Shown piece after piece: positions 8,718 through 18,537 of a stretch of 57,645 nucleotides of DNA. The notes beneath the pieces are model-generated. The model did no database searches. It was given only the letters and a program-made list of their open reading frames with translations, and was not told the DNA's origin. Within the stretch, counting starts at the first letter, position 1. Every line of letters begins with the position of its first letter. Made by a program: the position numbers and the translations under genes. The DNA is from Desulfobacteraceae bacterium (GTDB lineage Bacteria > Desulfobacterota > Desulfobacteria > Desulfobacterales > JAABTS01): assembly GCA_011389735.1 (NCBI GenBank), contig JAABTS010000015.1, positions 1-57,645 on the forward strand. Direction: 5' to 3'.

Positions 8718-11699
8718 TTAGTCCTCCCTTGAATGTTTGCTCGCCAGTTCCTCCAATTTCAATATGGCGCCTGAAATCTGATTATCCGAATCAAAAACCG
8801 GATTTCCACCCACTGAAAAGATGATTTCTTTACCGTCCTTGCAACAATGACACATGATGAATTTGTTTATCCCTTTGCCCGTTTTTCGAATGGCGGCCAT
8901 AGGCCCGCTTTCGAAAGTGACCTGAACTCCGTCCAGATCAGTGAACGTCAAATCCGAAAAAGGTTCTCCCGGGGTTTTCGATAGTGCCGATTCCAGCCCC
9001 AGAACGGACGCCGCCAGCTCGTTGGCGAAAACGACCGCTCCGTTTTCGTCTAACATTAACTGGGCTGACGGGCTTTTTCCCAGTATGTTTTCGAGCGCGT
9101 CCTTTTTGGATTGGAGTTCTTTTTCAATTTCGGTTTGAGCGCTGATATCGATGAGGTTGATGACTATCCCGTCAAATTCGTTTTTGTCGTTTCTGAAAGG
9201 GAGAAGTCGTAATAAAAAGAAGGTGGATTGATGGTTGATTCGTTTTTCCACGGGGCCCAGGACGGATTCGACCCTCCTGATATCTTCCATGATATCCCCG
9301 AAAATCGGGACCGACAGATCGCTCAACGGCCTGCCGATATCCTGGTCAAGAAGGTTGATGGCCTTTCGAATCGCAGGCGTGAATTTTCTGATCCGGTAGT
9401 CCTTGTCCAGAAACAACGTGCCGATATCAGTGCTTTCCATGAGATTGTTCATATCGTTGTTGAGATCCGTCAATTCCTGGTTTTTCATTTGATATTCAGC
9501 GTTGACGGTGTTCAATTCTTCATTCAGGGATTGCAGTTCCTCGTTGGTGCTTTGCAGCTCTTCATTGGCCGCAAGCAGTTCTTCGTTGGTCGCCTGAAGC
9601 TCTTCGTTCGCCGTCTGAAGTTCTTCGATGGTCGCCTGAAGGTTTTCGCGAGTGAATTGAACTTCCTGCTCCAGCGAATTGACCCGCTGTTCCATGAATT
9701 CGTCCGAACCGCCGCCTTTCCATTCCGACGCCGATGTTTCCATGATCGGTTTGTAGGGGGATATTTTCAGAACATAAAAGGCGGACCCGGCTTTGACCTC
9801 CTGAATGAGATCGACCGTCAAATCGACTGATTCGACCTCTTCTCCCCGCTTGATCCGAATATCTTTGTATTCGACGGTTTCTTTGGTTTTGCCGGCTTTA
9901 TGGATGGACGAGGACACCGCCAGGGATAACTCCCTTGGCAGCATCGTGATTAAATCGAGGCTCATATTGCCTTCCGGGATATTGATATACCGGCGGGCGT
10001 CTCCGAAAGACTGAATCAGTTCCCGCTCTTCGTTGATCACCAGCACCGCCGGCGCCAGAACCCGGATCAGGGAATGATAATAATGCTCCTCGGCCGCCGC
10101 GCGATTCTGGTTCATGTTCACTTTGAATTCTTTGGCGTGAGTGACGGGCCGGTAGTTCAGCGTTAAATTTTTCCCGACCGGGGGAGGGCCTATTTCATCG
10201 TTTTTTATGGGGATGGCTCCTTTGAGCGGATGTCTGTAAATCCGATGGGCGTTGTCGAACGGATGAAACACGTCGTTCAAATCTCCGATGGTCTCACTGT
10301 TTCCCAAAAACAGAAACCCATTGGGAATCAGCGCATAATTGAAAATGGAAAGGACTCGTTTTTGAAGTATCGGCTGCAAATAGATCAACAGGTTTCGGCA
10401 GGTAATCAGGTCGACTTTGGTAAACGGCGGATCCTTGATGAGATTTTGGACCGCGAACACGATCATCTCACGAATGGAACGATGAACCTGGTATCCATTG
10501 GTGCGTTTTTCAAAAAACCGGTTTAAAAAAGTCATGTCCACATCCGCCACGATACTTTCCGGATAGTAGCCCAGCCCCGCGAATTCGACGGCTCTTCGAT
10601 CTATATCGGTCGCAAACACCTTGACATCGAAATTCGTTTTCAAGGTTTCCATGTAGTCGCAAAGCAGCATGGCCATGGAATAGGCTTCCTCACCCGTTGA
10701 ACATCCCGATATCCACACCCGGATACTCTTGATATTCTTTTGTTCCGCATTGTTAAACATTTCCGGAATCACTCGCTCGCGTATCGCCCGGAAAGCCTCC
10801 TGATCCCTGAAAAATTTGGTTACGCCGATCAATAAATCCTTGAAGAGATTCGTCACTTCTTTGGGGTTTCGGTGAAGAAAAACCAGATATTCTTCAAAGC
10901 TGTGCGCCTGGACGATTCCCATCCGACGTTCGATTCGCCTCACCATGGTCGATGGCTTGTAATATGAAAAGTCGACATTGGTCTTTTTGTTGATGGCCCG
11001 GAAAATTTTGGTGAACGTGTCTTCCTGGGAAATGATGACGTCGTTGAGTTCTTTTTTTTCGGCTATATGGGGATGATGGATAAAATTGAGCAGTTCGTCG
11101 GGCATGGCGTTCGGCGGGAGTATGAAGTCGGCCAGGCCGGTGGAAACGGCGCTTCTGGGCATACCGTCGAATTTTGCGCTCTCTTCGGTTTGCACAATGA
11201 CGGTTCCGCCTTCTTCCTTGATGGCCCGAACGCCTCTGGTCCCGTCGCTTCCTGTTCCCGACAAAATGATCCCGATAGCCTTTTCCCCCTGATCTTCCGC
11301 CAGGGAACAAAAAAAGGAATCGATCGGAAGGTTCAGGTGGTCGCGTTCCGGCTTTTCGGTTAGATAAAGGTTGCCTTCATTTATCGTCATGTTTTTTTTG
11401 GGCGGTATCAGATACACCTTGTCGGATTGAATCCGCATCCCGTCTTCAACTCTTTGTACTTCCATTTCCGTGTATTTGGAAAGCAATTCCACCATCAGGC
11501 TTTTATAATCAGGGGATAAATGCTGAACCACAACAAAGGCCAGTCCGCTTTTATGCGGCATATTGGTGAAAAAAAGCTGAAGCGCTTCCAGTCCTCCGGC
11601 GGACGCTCCCATTCCCACATAATACATCGGTTTGTCCGCGTTCACATCGGCATGTGAATTCATTCCCGGCGCATTATTTCCGGTGTTGCGATTTTCCAT
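8718..11699 (-). CDS. CheB/CheR fusion protein with PAS domain
   Basis: About 993 residues. N-terminal CheB methylesterase domain (GASAGGLEAL with the nucleophilic Ser, VVQHLSP, LSGTGSDGTRG), then CheR N-terminal and SAM-methyltransferase domains (WISGCSTGEEAYSMAML, DLITCRNLLIYL), a very regular coiled coil of EELQATNEELL-type heptads at about 665-745, and two PAS-like regions to the C-terminus. Free-standing CheB-CheR-PAS fusions are common in complex bacteria and are thought to take part in sensory pathways outside classical chemotaxis. An ATG at 11714 lacks a ribosome site; the in-frame ATG at 11699 follows GGAG by nine bases and is preferred. No chemoreceptor gene is nearby. Confidence 0.92.
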   Translation of the reverse strand: MENRNTGNNAPGMNSHADVNADKPMYYVGMGASAGGLEALQLFFTNMPHKSGLAFVVVQHLSPDYKSLMVELLSKYTEMEVQRVEDGMRIQSDKVYLIPPKKNMTINEGNLYLTEKPERDHLNLPIDSFFCSLAEDQGEKAIGIILSGTGSDGTRGVRAIKEEGGTVIVQTEESAKFDGMPRSAVSTGLADFILPPNAMPDELLNFIHHPHIAEKKELNDVIISQEDTFTKIFRAINKKTNVDFSYYKPSTMVRRIERRMGIVQAHSFEEYLVFLHRNPKEVTNLFKDLLIGVTKFFRDQEAFRAIRERVIPEMFNNAEQKNIKSIRVWISGCSTGEEAYSMAMLLCDYMETLKTNFDVKVFATDIDRRAVEFAGLGYYPESIVADVDMTFLNRFFEKRTNGYQVHRSIREMIVFAVQNLIKDPPFTKVDLITCRNLLIYLQPILQKRVLSIFNYALIPNGFLFLGNSETIGDLNDVFHPFDNAHRIYRHPLKGAIPIKNDEIGPPPVGKNLTLNYRPVTHAKEFKVNMNQNRAAAEEHYYHSLIRVLAPAVLVINEERELIQSFGDARRYINIPEGNMSLDLITMLPRELSLAVSSSIHKAGKTKETVEYKDIRIKRGEEVESVDLTVDLIQEVKAGSAFYVLKISPYKPIMETSASEWKGGGSDEFMEQRVNSLEQEVQFTRENLQATIEELQTANEELQATNEELLAANEELQSTNEELQSLNEELNTVNAEYQMKNQELTDLNNDMNNLMESTDIGTLFLDKDYRIRKFTPAIRKAINLLDQDIGRPLSDLSVPIFGDIMEDIRRVESVLGPVEKRINHQSTFFLLRLLPFRNDKNEFDGIVINLIDISAQTEIEKELQSKKDALENILGKSPSAQLMLDENGAVVFANELAASVLGLESALSKTPGEPFSDLTFTDLDGVQVTFESGPMAAIRKTGKGINKFIMCHCCKDGKEIIFSVGGNPVFDSDNQISGAILKLEELASKHSRED

Positions 11700-11798
11700 A
11701 TCAATAATCTCCAATATTATTTATGTTGAATGCTAAATGTCCGCCTGCTCGGGATCGGGATAATGCACGCAATGAAATTAATTATCTGAAAAGCTGTA

Positions 11799-13724
11799 TT
11801 ATAGAGCGTTCAAGATCGAAAGCAGTTGTTCGTAATGAACCGGTTTTGCCAGGAACGCATCCATGCCTGCCGCCAGACAGGTTTTTTTATCGGTTTCGGA
11901 TTCGTGCGCCGTCAATCCTATAATCGGGATATGTCCGCCTTTTTCAGCTTCTATCGCCCGGATTCGGCGGGTGGTTTCGGCTTGGTCCGTCCCTGGCGTG
12001 ATTATGTCCAGCAACACCGCATCAAACGGTTCCGCCGCCAGAAGTTCGATGGCCTCTTTCCCGTTTAACGCGGTTTTCATCGTGTGGCCGCAATTGGTCA
12101 AAAACGCCTCCAGTATTTTTTGATTGAACTGGTTGTCGTCCACCGCCAGGATCTTCATGCCTCCGGCGGATGAACCGTTTTTCCGGTTATTTTTCGGGGA
12201 CGCCCCCTCTTCTATATCTTTGTTCCGTTGTCTTCGCTTGAAAGGAATGGTGAACGAAAAGACGCTTCCCCGGCCTTCCTCGCTTTCCACCCACATCTCG
12301 CCCCCCATTAATTCCACCAGCTTTTTGGATATCGCCGTTCCCAGGCCCGTGCCTTCATACCTGCGGGTGATTGACCCGTCCACTTGAGTGAAGCTGTCAA
12401 AAATTCTATCCAGTTTTTCGGACGGAATGCCGATTCCCGTGTCGGACACCGAGACCATGAGAACAACGCGTTCGTCAGACCGTTCATTGATTTTGATTTT
12501 CAGGGACACATGTCCGTGTGGAGTGAATTTGACGCCGTTTTCCACAATGTTGCGTATGATTTGTTGAAACCGGTCAGGATCGCCTCGAAGATAAAACGGA
12601 ACGTCCGGATCGATTGAATGGCTTAGATGTACGCCTTTTTGATCGGCCTCCACAATAAGCGTTTCCAGGGTTTGTTTCACGGTGTTCCGGATATTGTATT
12701 CAGTTTCGACGGGCTTCAGTTTTCCGGCTTCGATTTTTGAAAAATCGAGTATGTCGTTGATGAGCGCCAGAAGCCGGTTTGCCGATTGCGAGGCAATTTC
12801 CAGATGATCGCGCTGTTCCTCTGTTAATTCCGACATCAACACCAGGTCGGTCATCCCGATTATGATGTTCATGGGAGTCCGGATTTCATGGCTCATATTG
12901 GCGAGGAATTGGGTTTTAGCCCGGTTTGCATCTTCCGCCCGGCGGCGCGCCCGCACCAGTTCCGTGACGTCAATGACATTCAACAAAATGCCGTCATAGA
13001 CGCCCTTTCTGTAAATCGGGCGGCAGCGCAGCATAAATTCATTTTCTCCAATGGTTTTTTCAAACACCTCTACCGAAGAATTCGGATCACTTTGAAAACG
13101 GCGGATCAAATTCAAAACCCGGTTTTTTGATTCCTGATCATGGAACAATTCAAGCGGCTTGCCGATTATCGACTCCCGTTCCATACCCAAAAATTTGCAG
13201 AACCAGGCGTTTACATTTTCGACATTATTGTTTTTATCCGCGAACACCACGCCTTCTTCCATGGATTCGATCATTGCCGCAAGCCGGGAGCTTTCCTTTT
13301 CGGCCTCTTTTTTAGCCCGGCTGGTTTCCTGTCTGGCGCGCCGCAGTTCCTGCTCGATTTTGGATCTATGGAGAGCCATCATGATGGTGGTTTGCAGATC
13401 CCGTTCATGAAAAGGTTTTAACAGGTAGCCGTAAGGCGCGGCCTCCCGAGCCGATTCCAGGGTTTCGGTATCCATATAAGCCGTCAGAAATACGATCGGC
13501 GATTCTGAAAATTCATTGATGATTTTTGACGCCTGTACCCCGTCGAGTTTCCCGCCCAGGGAAATGTCCATCAAGATCAAATCGACGGTTGACCGCCGGC
13601 AGTATTCGACGGCGGCTTCACCGGTCGATACGATACTAACGACATTATACCCCATTTGTTCCAGGGTGTCCTTGACATCTTCGGCGACGAGGGCTTCGTC
13701 TTCGACAATCAGTATATCGGCCAT
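11799..13724 (-). CDS. hybrid sensor kinase: receiver-PAS-HisKA-HATPase-receiver
   Basis: 641 residues, no membrane segments. Receiver 1 (residues 1-120, phosphoacceptor Asp about 53 in [10 protein letters not shown]), short coiled coil, PAS (about 145-265), HisKA with [14 protein letters not shown], HATPase_c ending in [18 protein letters not shown], and receiver 2 (about 525-641, [11 protein letters not shown] with phosphoacceptor Asp, KPVHYEQ). Receiver 2 lacks a fused Hpt, so a separate Hpt such as the one at 2320-2829 could complete a relay; this is inference. It is the first gene of the minus-strand signalling cluster, 84 to 99 bases before the CheB/CheR gene. Only a weak AGAGAATC precedes its ATG. 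Confidence 0.92.
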   Translation of the reverse strand: MADILIVEDEALVAEDVKDTLEQMGYNVVSIVSTGEAAVEYCRRSTVDLILMDISLGGKLDGVQASKIINEFSESPIVFLTAYMDTETLESAREAAPYGYLLKPFHERDLQTTIMMALHRSKIEQELRRARQETSRAKKEAEKESSRLAAMIESMEEGVVFADKNNNVENVNAWFCKFLGMERESIIGKPLELFHDQESKNRVLNLIRRFQSDPNSSVEVFEKTIGENEFMLRCRPIYRKGVYDGILLNVIDVTELVRARRRAEDANRAKTQFLANMSHEIRTPMNIIIGMTDLVLMSELTEEQRDHLEIASQSANRLLALINDILDFSKIEAGKLKPVETEYNIRNTVKQTLETLIVEADQKGVHLSHSIDPDVPFYLRGDPDRFQQIIRNIVENGVKFTPHGHVSLKIKINERSDERVVLMVSVSDTGIGIPSEKLDRIFDSFTQVDGSITRRYEGTGLGTAISKKLVELMGGEMWVESEEGRGSVFSFTIPFKRRQRNKDIEEGASPKNNRKNGSSAGGMKILAVDDNQFNQKILEAFLTNCGHTMKTALNGKEAIELLAAEPFDAVLLDIITPGTDQAETTRRIRAIEAEKGGHIPIIGLTAHESETDKKTCLAAGMDAFLAKPVHYEQLLSILNAL

Positions 13725-13743
13725 AACGATTCTCTATCATCCG

Positions 13744-13856
13744 CTTATAAAGTCTTCCGGAAATTCAATTTCACTGCGTTCATTTATCGGGATCGGGATC
13801 GGGATCGAAGGATTCAATTTCGATCCCGATCCCGATACCGATACCGATTTGGAAAC
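13744..13856. repeat. half family B element joined to family A copy 4
   Basis: 13745-13783 is a family B left end (TATAAAGTCTTCCGGAAATT, then CAATTTCACTGCG). It changes abruptly into family A: TTATCGGGATCGGGATCG, loop AAGGATTCAATTT, then CGATCCCGATCCCGATACC and CGATACCGATTTGG. The A hairpin has five units on the right arm and three on the left, showing that unit number differs between arms. It lies upstream of the hybrid kinase gene and may overlap its promoter region. Confidence 0.7.
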
Positions 13857-14002
13857 TCCATATCATGAAAACCAGTTTGAAAAAAGCTGATTTATTTTCC
13901 GTCGGCGTATTAAAGATTGAACACACTTAACTCAAAATCCTTGAAACGCGTTTAAAAATGGGATAACCATGTATTTATTTTTTTTAACATCGGAGAATCG
14001 AT

Positions 14003-14107
14003 ATGGAACTCTTAAGAAGCCGCAAAGCGTTTATCAGCGTGATGCGCAACGCATTGAAACGTCTGGGATGCGACGCTGAAGACGGCCTTATCGTCGGAAG
14101 CCATTGA
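14003..14107 (+). CDS. possible 34-residue small protein
   Basis: ATG at 14003 follows GGAG (13992-13995) by seven bases and opens 34 codons ending in TGA. The peptide is basic at the N-terminus (MELLRSRKAF...) with an acidic patch, and has no recognisable motif. It is the only candidate gene in the 585-base gap between the hybrid kinase and the reductase gene at 14310. It could be the 5' remnant of a larger gene cut by the family A repeat that starts 17 bases later, or chance. Confidence 0.25.
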   Translation: MELLRSRKAFISVMRNALKRLGCDAEDGLIVGSH

Positions 14108-14123
14108 CGGCGCGTTGACGTAC

Positions 14124-14180
14124 GTTATCGGGATCGGTATCGAAGGAGTCAATGCCGATTCCGATCCCGATCCCGAGCAG
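14124..14180. repeat. family A palindromic repeat, copy 5
   Basis: GTTATCGGGATCGGTATCG, loop AAGGAGTCAATG, then CCGATTCCGATCCCGATCCC. The arms are shorter than in other copies and carry mismatches. It lies 130 bases upstream of the reductase gene; the sequence between shows nothing else I can name. Confidence 0.65.
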
Positions 14181-14309
14181 GCGGGGCCGTAGCCGGAACA
14201 CTGTCTTAATTACAAACAGTCTGCGGCGTAGGCGATATAGCCGATTGACCTCGTTCGCCAATCATTTGTTCAGCGGCAATTTTTTAATCATGACGCAAAA
14301 GGAGATCTC

Positions 14310-15305
14310 ATGGACGCAAAACGTTTTAAAGCAATGGTAGTGGAAGAAACGGACGAAAAAAAGTATCTCCGGAAAATCACCGAACGGTCTACGGATGATT
14401 TGCCGGACGGCGACGTACTAATCCGGGTCGAGTATTCCTCTTTAAATTACAAAGACGCTCTGTCGGCGACGGGCAACAAGGGCGTGACCCGAAAATTTCC
14501 CCATACGCCGGGGATCGACGCCGCCGGCGTTGTCGAAGAATCCGCCGTTGAAAAATTCAAACCCGGCGATCAGGCGGTCGTGACCAGTTATGATCTGGGG
14601 ATGAACACATCCGGCGGGTTCGGGCGGTATATCCGCGTTCCTTCAGATTGGGTGATTCCGCTTCCTGACGCCATGACCTTAAAAGAAAGCATGGTATTCG
14701 GAACCGCCGGCTTGACCGCGGGCATGTCCGTATCCGAACTCCAAAAACACGGCGTTACCCCCGATTCCGGAGAGGTGCTGGTCACCGGCGCCACCGGCGG
14801 AGTGGGAAGCATGGCCGTGGCCATACTAGCCAAAGCGGGCTACAATGTCTCGGCGGTCACAGGTAAAACCGATCAAACCGGATTTCTTGAAAAACTGGGC
14901 GCATCCAGGGTCATATCCCGCGACGACGCAGTCGATACGAGCAAACGGCCCATGCTCAAGGCGAGATGGGCGGGCGTTATCGACACTGTCGGAGGCCCCA
15001 TTCTTTCCACGGCGTTAAAATCGATCAATCCATTCGGCGCCGTCACCTGTTGCGGCCTTGTGGCTTCCCCCGAATTCGAAATCACCGTGTTTCCTTTTAT
15101 TTTGCGAGGCGCCGCACTGATCGGTATCGATTCCCAGAACTATCCTTATGATCGACGCGTCGAGATCTGGAATAAGCTAGGAAGCGTCTGGAAACCGGAT
15201 CATATGGAGGATATGTGGGAGGAAATTCCGCTTGAAGAAGTTGATCCCAAAATCGACCTGATTTTGAAGGGGGGCGTGAAGGGGCGTGTTGTTGTCAAGC
15301 TGTGA
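14310..15305 (+). CDS. acuI: YhdH/AcuI-type NADPH-dependent acryloyl-CoA reductase
   Basis: 331 residues, zinc-free medium-chain dehydrogenase/reductase of the YhdH/YhfP (AcuI) family, usual length about 330. The family reduces acryloyl-CoA to propionyl-CoA with NADPH and protects cells from acrylyl-CoA. Visible are the GroES-like N-terminal fold (SLNYKDALSATGNKG, PHTPGIDAAGVV), the nucleotide-binding VTGATGGVGSMAV at about 151-163, and the C-terminal GRVVVKL. The ATG at 14310 follows GGAGATCTC. The CoA-transferase gene begins 42 bases downstream, so the pair may process acrylate or lactate/propionate CoA esters. Substrate assignment rests on family and context; other quinone-oxidoreductase relatives are possible. 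Confidence 0.8.
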   Translation: MDAKRFKAMVVEETDEKKYLRKITERSTDDLPDGDVLIRVEYSSLNYKDALSATGNKGVTRKFPHTPGIDAAGVVEESAVEKFKPGDQAVVTSYDLGMNTSGGFGRYIRVPSDWVIPLPDAMTLKESMVFGTAGLTAGMSVSELQKHGVTPDSGEVLVTGATGGVGSMAVAILAKAGYNVSAVTGKTDQTGFLEKLGASRVISRDDAVDTSKRPMLKARWAGVIDTVGGPILSTALKSINPFGAVTCCGLVASPEFEITVFPFILRGAALIGIDSQNYPYDRRVEIWNKLGSVWKPDHMEDMWEEIPLEEVDPKIDLILKGGVKGRVVVKL

Positions 15306-15347
15306 TGTTTGAATTCCGGGGAAATTGCAATCAAAAGGAGGTCATTA

Positions 15348-17351
15348 ATGGCGGCGTCGGCGGGACCATTGCAAAACGGCGATCATCCGATGTTATCTCA
15401 GTTAACGCCCGATCGGGCGAAAAAAGGAAAAATCGTTACGGGCGAAGAGGCGATTCGGTTAATCAGAGACGGCGACACACTGGCCACAGGGGGATTTGTG
15501 GGTATCGGATTTCCCGAAGGCCTGGCGGTAGAGTTGGAAGAATACTACCTTAAAACAGGGAAACCCAAAAATTTGACTCTGATTTATGCGGCGGGGCAGG
15601 GGGACGGCGTATCAAAGGGACTCAATCATTTGGGCCACGAGGGTCTGGTCGCAAAGGTGATCGGCGGCCACTGGGGACTGGTCCCCAAACTCCAGAAACT
15701 GTCGTTCGAAAACAAAATCAAGGCCTACAATCTTCCACAGGGCGTGATTTCTCACATGTACAGGGATATTGCCGCTAAAAAACCGAGAACCATCACGACG
15801 GTCGGGCTGGGCACTTTTGTAGATCCCCGCAACGACGGCGGCAAGCTCAATGAAATCACGACCGAAGATATTGTCGAACTGGTCAATTTCGACGGGAACG
15901 AATATCTCGCTTATAAAACCCTTCCTGTTCAGATTGCATTTTTAAGGGGAACGACAGCGGATACGGACGGCAATGTCACCATGGAAAAAGAAGCTCTGAC
16001 GCTGGAATCCCTCGCCATAGCCACAGCAGCCAAGAATTCGGGCGGATTTGTCATTGTTCAGGTCGAACGGGTGGCTCAGCGCGGCGCGCTAAACGCCAGG
16101 CAGGTTAAAATTCCCGGCGTCATGGTGGATTGCGTGGTGGTTTCGGCTCCGGAACACCACTGGCAGACATTCCACGAAATTTACAATCCGTCGTTCAGCA
16201 GTGAAATAAAGATACCCATGCAGTCCATTGCTCCCATGGCCCTGACCGATCGGAAAATCATTTCCCGGCGCGCCGCATTCGAATTGCAGCCCAACAGCGT
16301 CGTGAACCTCGGAATTGGAATGCCCGAAGGAATCGCCGGCGTGGCGAACGAAGAACAGATTATCGATTATATTACGCTGACTGCTGAACCCGGCGTTATC
16401 GGCGGAATACCGGCTGGAGGCTTGAATTTCGGGGCGGCCACGAACACCGACGCCGTAATCGACCAGCCCAGCCAGTTTGATTTTTATGACGGCGGGGGCC
16501 TCGATGCAGCGTTTCTAGGGATGGCCCAGGCTGATGAACACGGCAATCTGAACGTAAGCAAATTCGGCCCCAAGCTGGCGGGGGCAGGCGGGTTTATCAA
16601 TATCAGCCAGAACGCCAAAACAGTGGCCTTTTTGGGCTCGTTCACCGCCGGAGGCCTGCAAACGGAAATCCGAGACGGACAACTGAACATCGTCCGGGAA
16701 GGAAGATCCAAAAAATTCGTCAAACATGTAGAACATGTCACCTTCAGCGGCCGATACGCCTTGCAAAAACAGCAGCCGGTGCTTTATATCACTGAACGAT
16801 GCGTCTTCCGGTTGACGGAGGAAGGCATGAATCTCATTGAAATCGCGCCCGGAATCGATCTTGAAAAAGATGTTCTCGCCCACATGGATTTCAAACCGGT
16901 TATCCACTGCGCGCCTGGTCTCATGGACGCTCGAATCTTCCAGGCTGAACCGATGGGGCTGAAAGACGATTTGTTGGCGTTGTCACTCGAAGAACGGCTC
17001 TCCTACAATCCGGATGAAAACATTTTCTTTGTCAATTTCGAAGGATATATCGTGCGCAGTGAAACCGACGTTCGCAATATTGAAAAGGCCGTCGAAAAAA
17101 TGCTGGAGCCCCTAAGCCATAAAGTATACACCATCGTCAACTATGATAATTTTTCCATTGTTCCCGAACTGGTGGACTCATACACCGACATGGTAAAAAG
17201 GCTTGTAGATCGTTTCTATACCGGCGTGACTCGCTATACGACCAGCGCTTTTCTACGGATGAAAATCGGGGACGCATTGAAAAAACGTGATGTATCGCCG
17301 CGAATATTCGAAAATCGGGATGAGGCTCAAAAAGCCCTGAAAAGTGAATAG
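15348..17351 (+). CDS. propionate/acetate CoA-transferase family protein with C-terminal extension
   Basis: 667 residues in one chain containing both halves of a family I CoA-transferase, as in Pct and YdiF, which move CoA between short-chain acids through an enzyme-glutamyl-CoA intermediate. The alpha half holds GDTLATGGFVGIGFPEGL; the beta half holds NLGIGMPEGIAGV and the catalytic Glu at about residue 347 in AEPGVIGGIPAGGLNFG. Classical Pct is about 520 residues; here about 130 extra C-terminal residues follow (YTIVNYDNFSIVP, RYTTSAFLRMKIG). A TTG is in frame at 15309, but ATG 15348 follows AGGAGG by six bases and is the better start. It is probably co-transcribed with the AcuI-like gene. 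Confidence 0.85.
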   Translation: MAASAGPLQNGDHPMLSQLTPDRAKKGKIVTGEEAIRLIRDGDTLATGGFVGIGFPEGLAVELEEYYLKTGKPKNLTLIYAAGQGDGVSKGLNHLGHEGLVAKVIGGHWGLVPKLQKLSFENKIKAYNLPQGVISHMYRDIAAKKPRTITTVGLGTFVDPRNDGGKLNEITTEDIVELVNFDGNEYLAYKTLPVQIAFLRGTTADTDGNVTMEKEALTLESLAIATAAKNSGGFVIVQVERVAQRGALNARQVKIPGVMVDCVVVSAPEHHWQTFHEIYNPSFSSEIKIPMQSIAPMALTDRKIISRRAAFELQPNSVVNLGIGMPEGIAGVANEEQIIDYITLTAEPGVIGGIPAGGLNFGAATNTDAVIDQPSQFDFYDGGGLDAAFLGMAQADEHGNLNVSKFGPKLAGAGGFINISQNAKTVAFLGSFTAGGLQTEIRDGQLNIVREGRSKKFVKHVEHVTFSGRYALQKQQPVLYITERCVFRLTEEGMNLIEIAPGIDLEKDVLAHMDFKPVIHCAPGLMDARIFQAEPMGLKDDLLALSLEERLSYNPDENIFFVNFEGYIVRSETDVRNIEKAVEKMLEPLSHKVYTIVNYDNFSIVPELVDSYTDMVKRLVDRFYTGVTRYTTSAFLRMKIGDALKKRDVSPRIFENRDEAQKALKSE

Positions 17352-17354
17352 ATA

Positions 17355-18515
17355 ATGGTAGATATCCGATTGGTTTTCGTTGATCGAAAAATTGTGTCGA
17401 AGTTTGTTCGAAAGAGCGCTTTGGGGATTCGGGTCGCTTTGCTGATTGCGTTTCTGTTTCCGTCCGCCGCCGTTTTCGCCGGCGATGTCATTCTGTTTAT
17501 TGGAGACGGCATGGGCGCAGAACATGTCAAGGCCGCGGGGATGTATTTAAACGGATCTCCTGGAACCCTGGCGTTCGAATCCTTCCCGCATCAGGCGCAT
17601 GTGCTGACAGCCTCGGCGGACAACGACGTCACCGATTCAGCCGCCGCCGCAACAGCGATGTCCACCGGCCGGAAAGTCAACAGAGGCGTCATATCGAAGG
17701 CGATTCCGGGCGGCGGCGAGAATCTTGAAACTCTCGTCGAATACTTTGCCGGGAAAGGAAAACGAACCGGGCTCGTCACCACCACCTTTATCACTCACGC
17801 CACTCCCGCCGCCTTCGCGGCTCACACCGGTAACCGTTCAAATTACAACGATATCGCCGATGATTATCTGAACAATACGCGCCCCGATGTGCTGTTCGGC
17901 GGGGGCGGGCGCGGGATGAATCGTGATTCGGAGGTTTCCGCGGAGTATACCGTCGTTGATGACCGCACATCGTTAACGGCGCTGAAATCGAAACCGGGGC
18001 TGCGCGTTTCCGGACAATTCGGCCGGGGACATACGCCCTTCGTTATTGACCGGAAAAATACATACCCCGATCTTCCCGAGATGACGAAGAAAGCGCTTCA
18101 AATACTTGACAACGGAGAAAACGGTTTTTTTCTGATGGTCGAAGGCGGTCTCATCGACCATGCAGCTCACGCCAACCATATCCACCGGGTGGTTACGGAA
18201 ATCATCGAATTTAGCGAAGCCGTTGAAATTGCGCTCAAATGGCGCGGAGACCGTTCAGACATCTTGATCCTGGTTACCGCGGATCATGAAACCGGCGGGC
18301 TCAAAGTAATCAAGAATAACGGCAAAGGCAAAACGCCGGTTGTCGAATGGGCGACCAATCATCATACCAGTGCGCCGGTTCCTGCATACGCGGTCGGCAA
18401 AAATTCGGAACAGGCTCATGGAATTCTGGACAACACCGATATCCATGACATCCTGAAATTGGCGTCGGAGCCCTTGAAACGGCCGGATAAGTCCGCCGCC
18501 GATACGTCGCGGTGA
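17355..18515 (+). CDS. alkaline phosphatase, exported
   Basis: 386 residues. A signal peptide ends near AVFAGD (about residue 43), so the enzyme is periplasmic. It has the alkaline phosphatase metal site FIGDGMG (Asp about 51), the phosphorylated Ser at about 95 in DVTDSAAAATA, LVTTTFITHATPAA, EGGLIDHAAHAN and TADHETGG, all zinc or magnesium ligands. It hydrolyses phosphomonoesters. It begins four bases after the CoA-transferase stop without a visible ribosome site, so it may be translated by re-initiation. No Pho-box was recognised. The metabolic link with the two preceding genes is unclear. Confidence 0.92.
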   Translation: MVDIRLVFVDRKIVSKFVRKSALGIRVALLIAFLFPSAAVFAGDVILFIGDGMGAEHVKAAGMYLNGSPGTLAFESFPHQAHVLTASADNDVTDSAAAATAMSTGRKVNRGVISKAIPGGGENLETLVEYFAGKGKRTGLVTTTFITHATPAAFAAHTGNRSNYNDIADDYLNNTRPDVLFGGGGRGMNRDSEVSAEYTVVDDRTSLTALKSKPGLRVSGQFGRGHTPFVIDRKNTYPDLPEMTKKALQILDNGENGFFLMVEGGLIDHAAHANHIHRVVTEIIEFSEAVEIALKWRGDRSDILILVTADHETGGLKVIKNNGKGKTPVVEWATNHHTSAPVPAYAVGKNSEQAHGILDNTDIHDILKLASEPLKRPDKSAADTSR

Positions 18516-18537
18516 AAATCGGCGTAGGGGCTTGTTT

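Noticed and set aside
9228-9830. 200-codon frame opposite the CheB/CheR gene
   Set aside because: It mirrors the coiled-coil and PAS coding region on the other strand; the CheB/CheR protein is clearly the real product.
13784-13856. Short regular repeats resembling a CRISPR array
   Set aside because: The units are six-base tandem copies without spacers and form a palindrome, so it is a family A hairpin.
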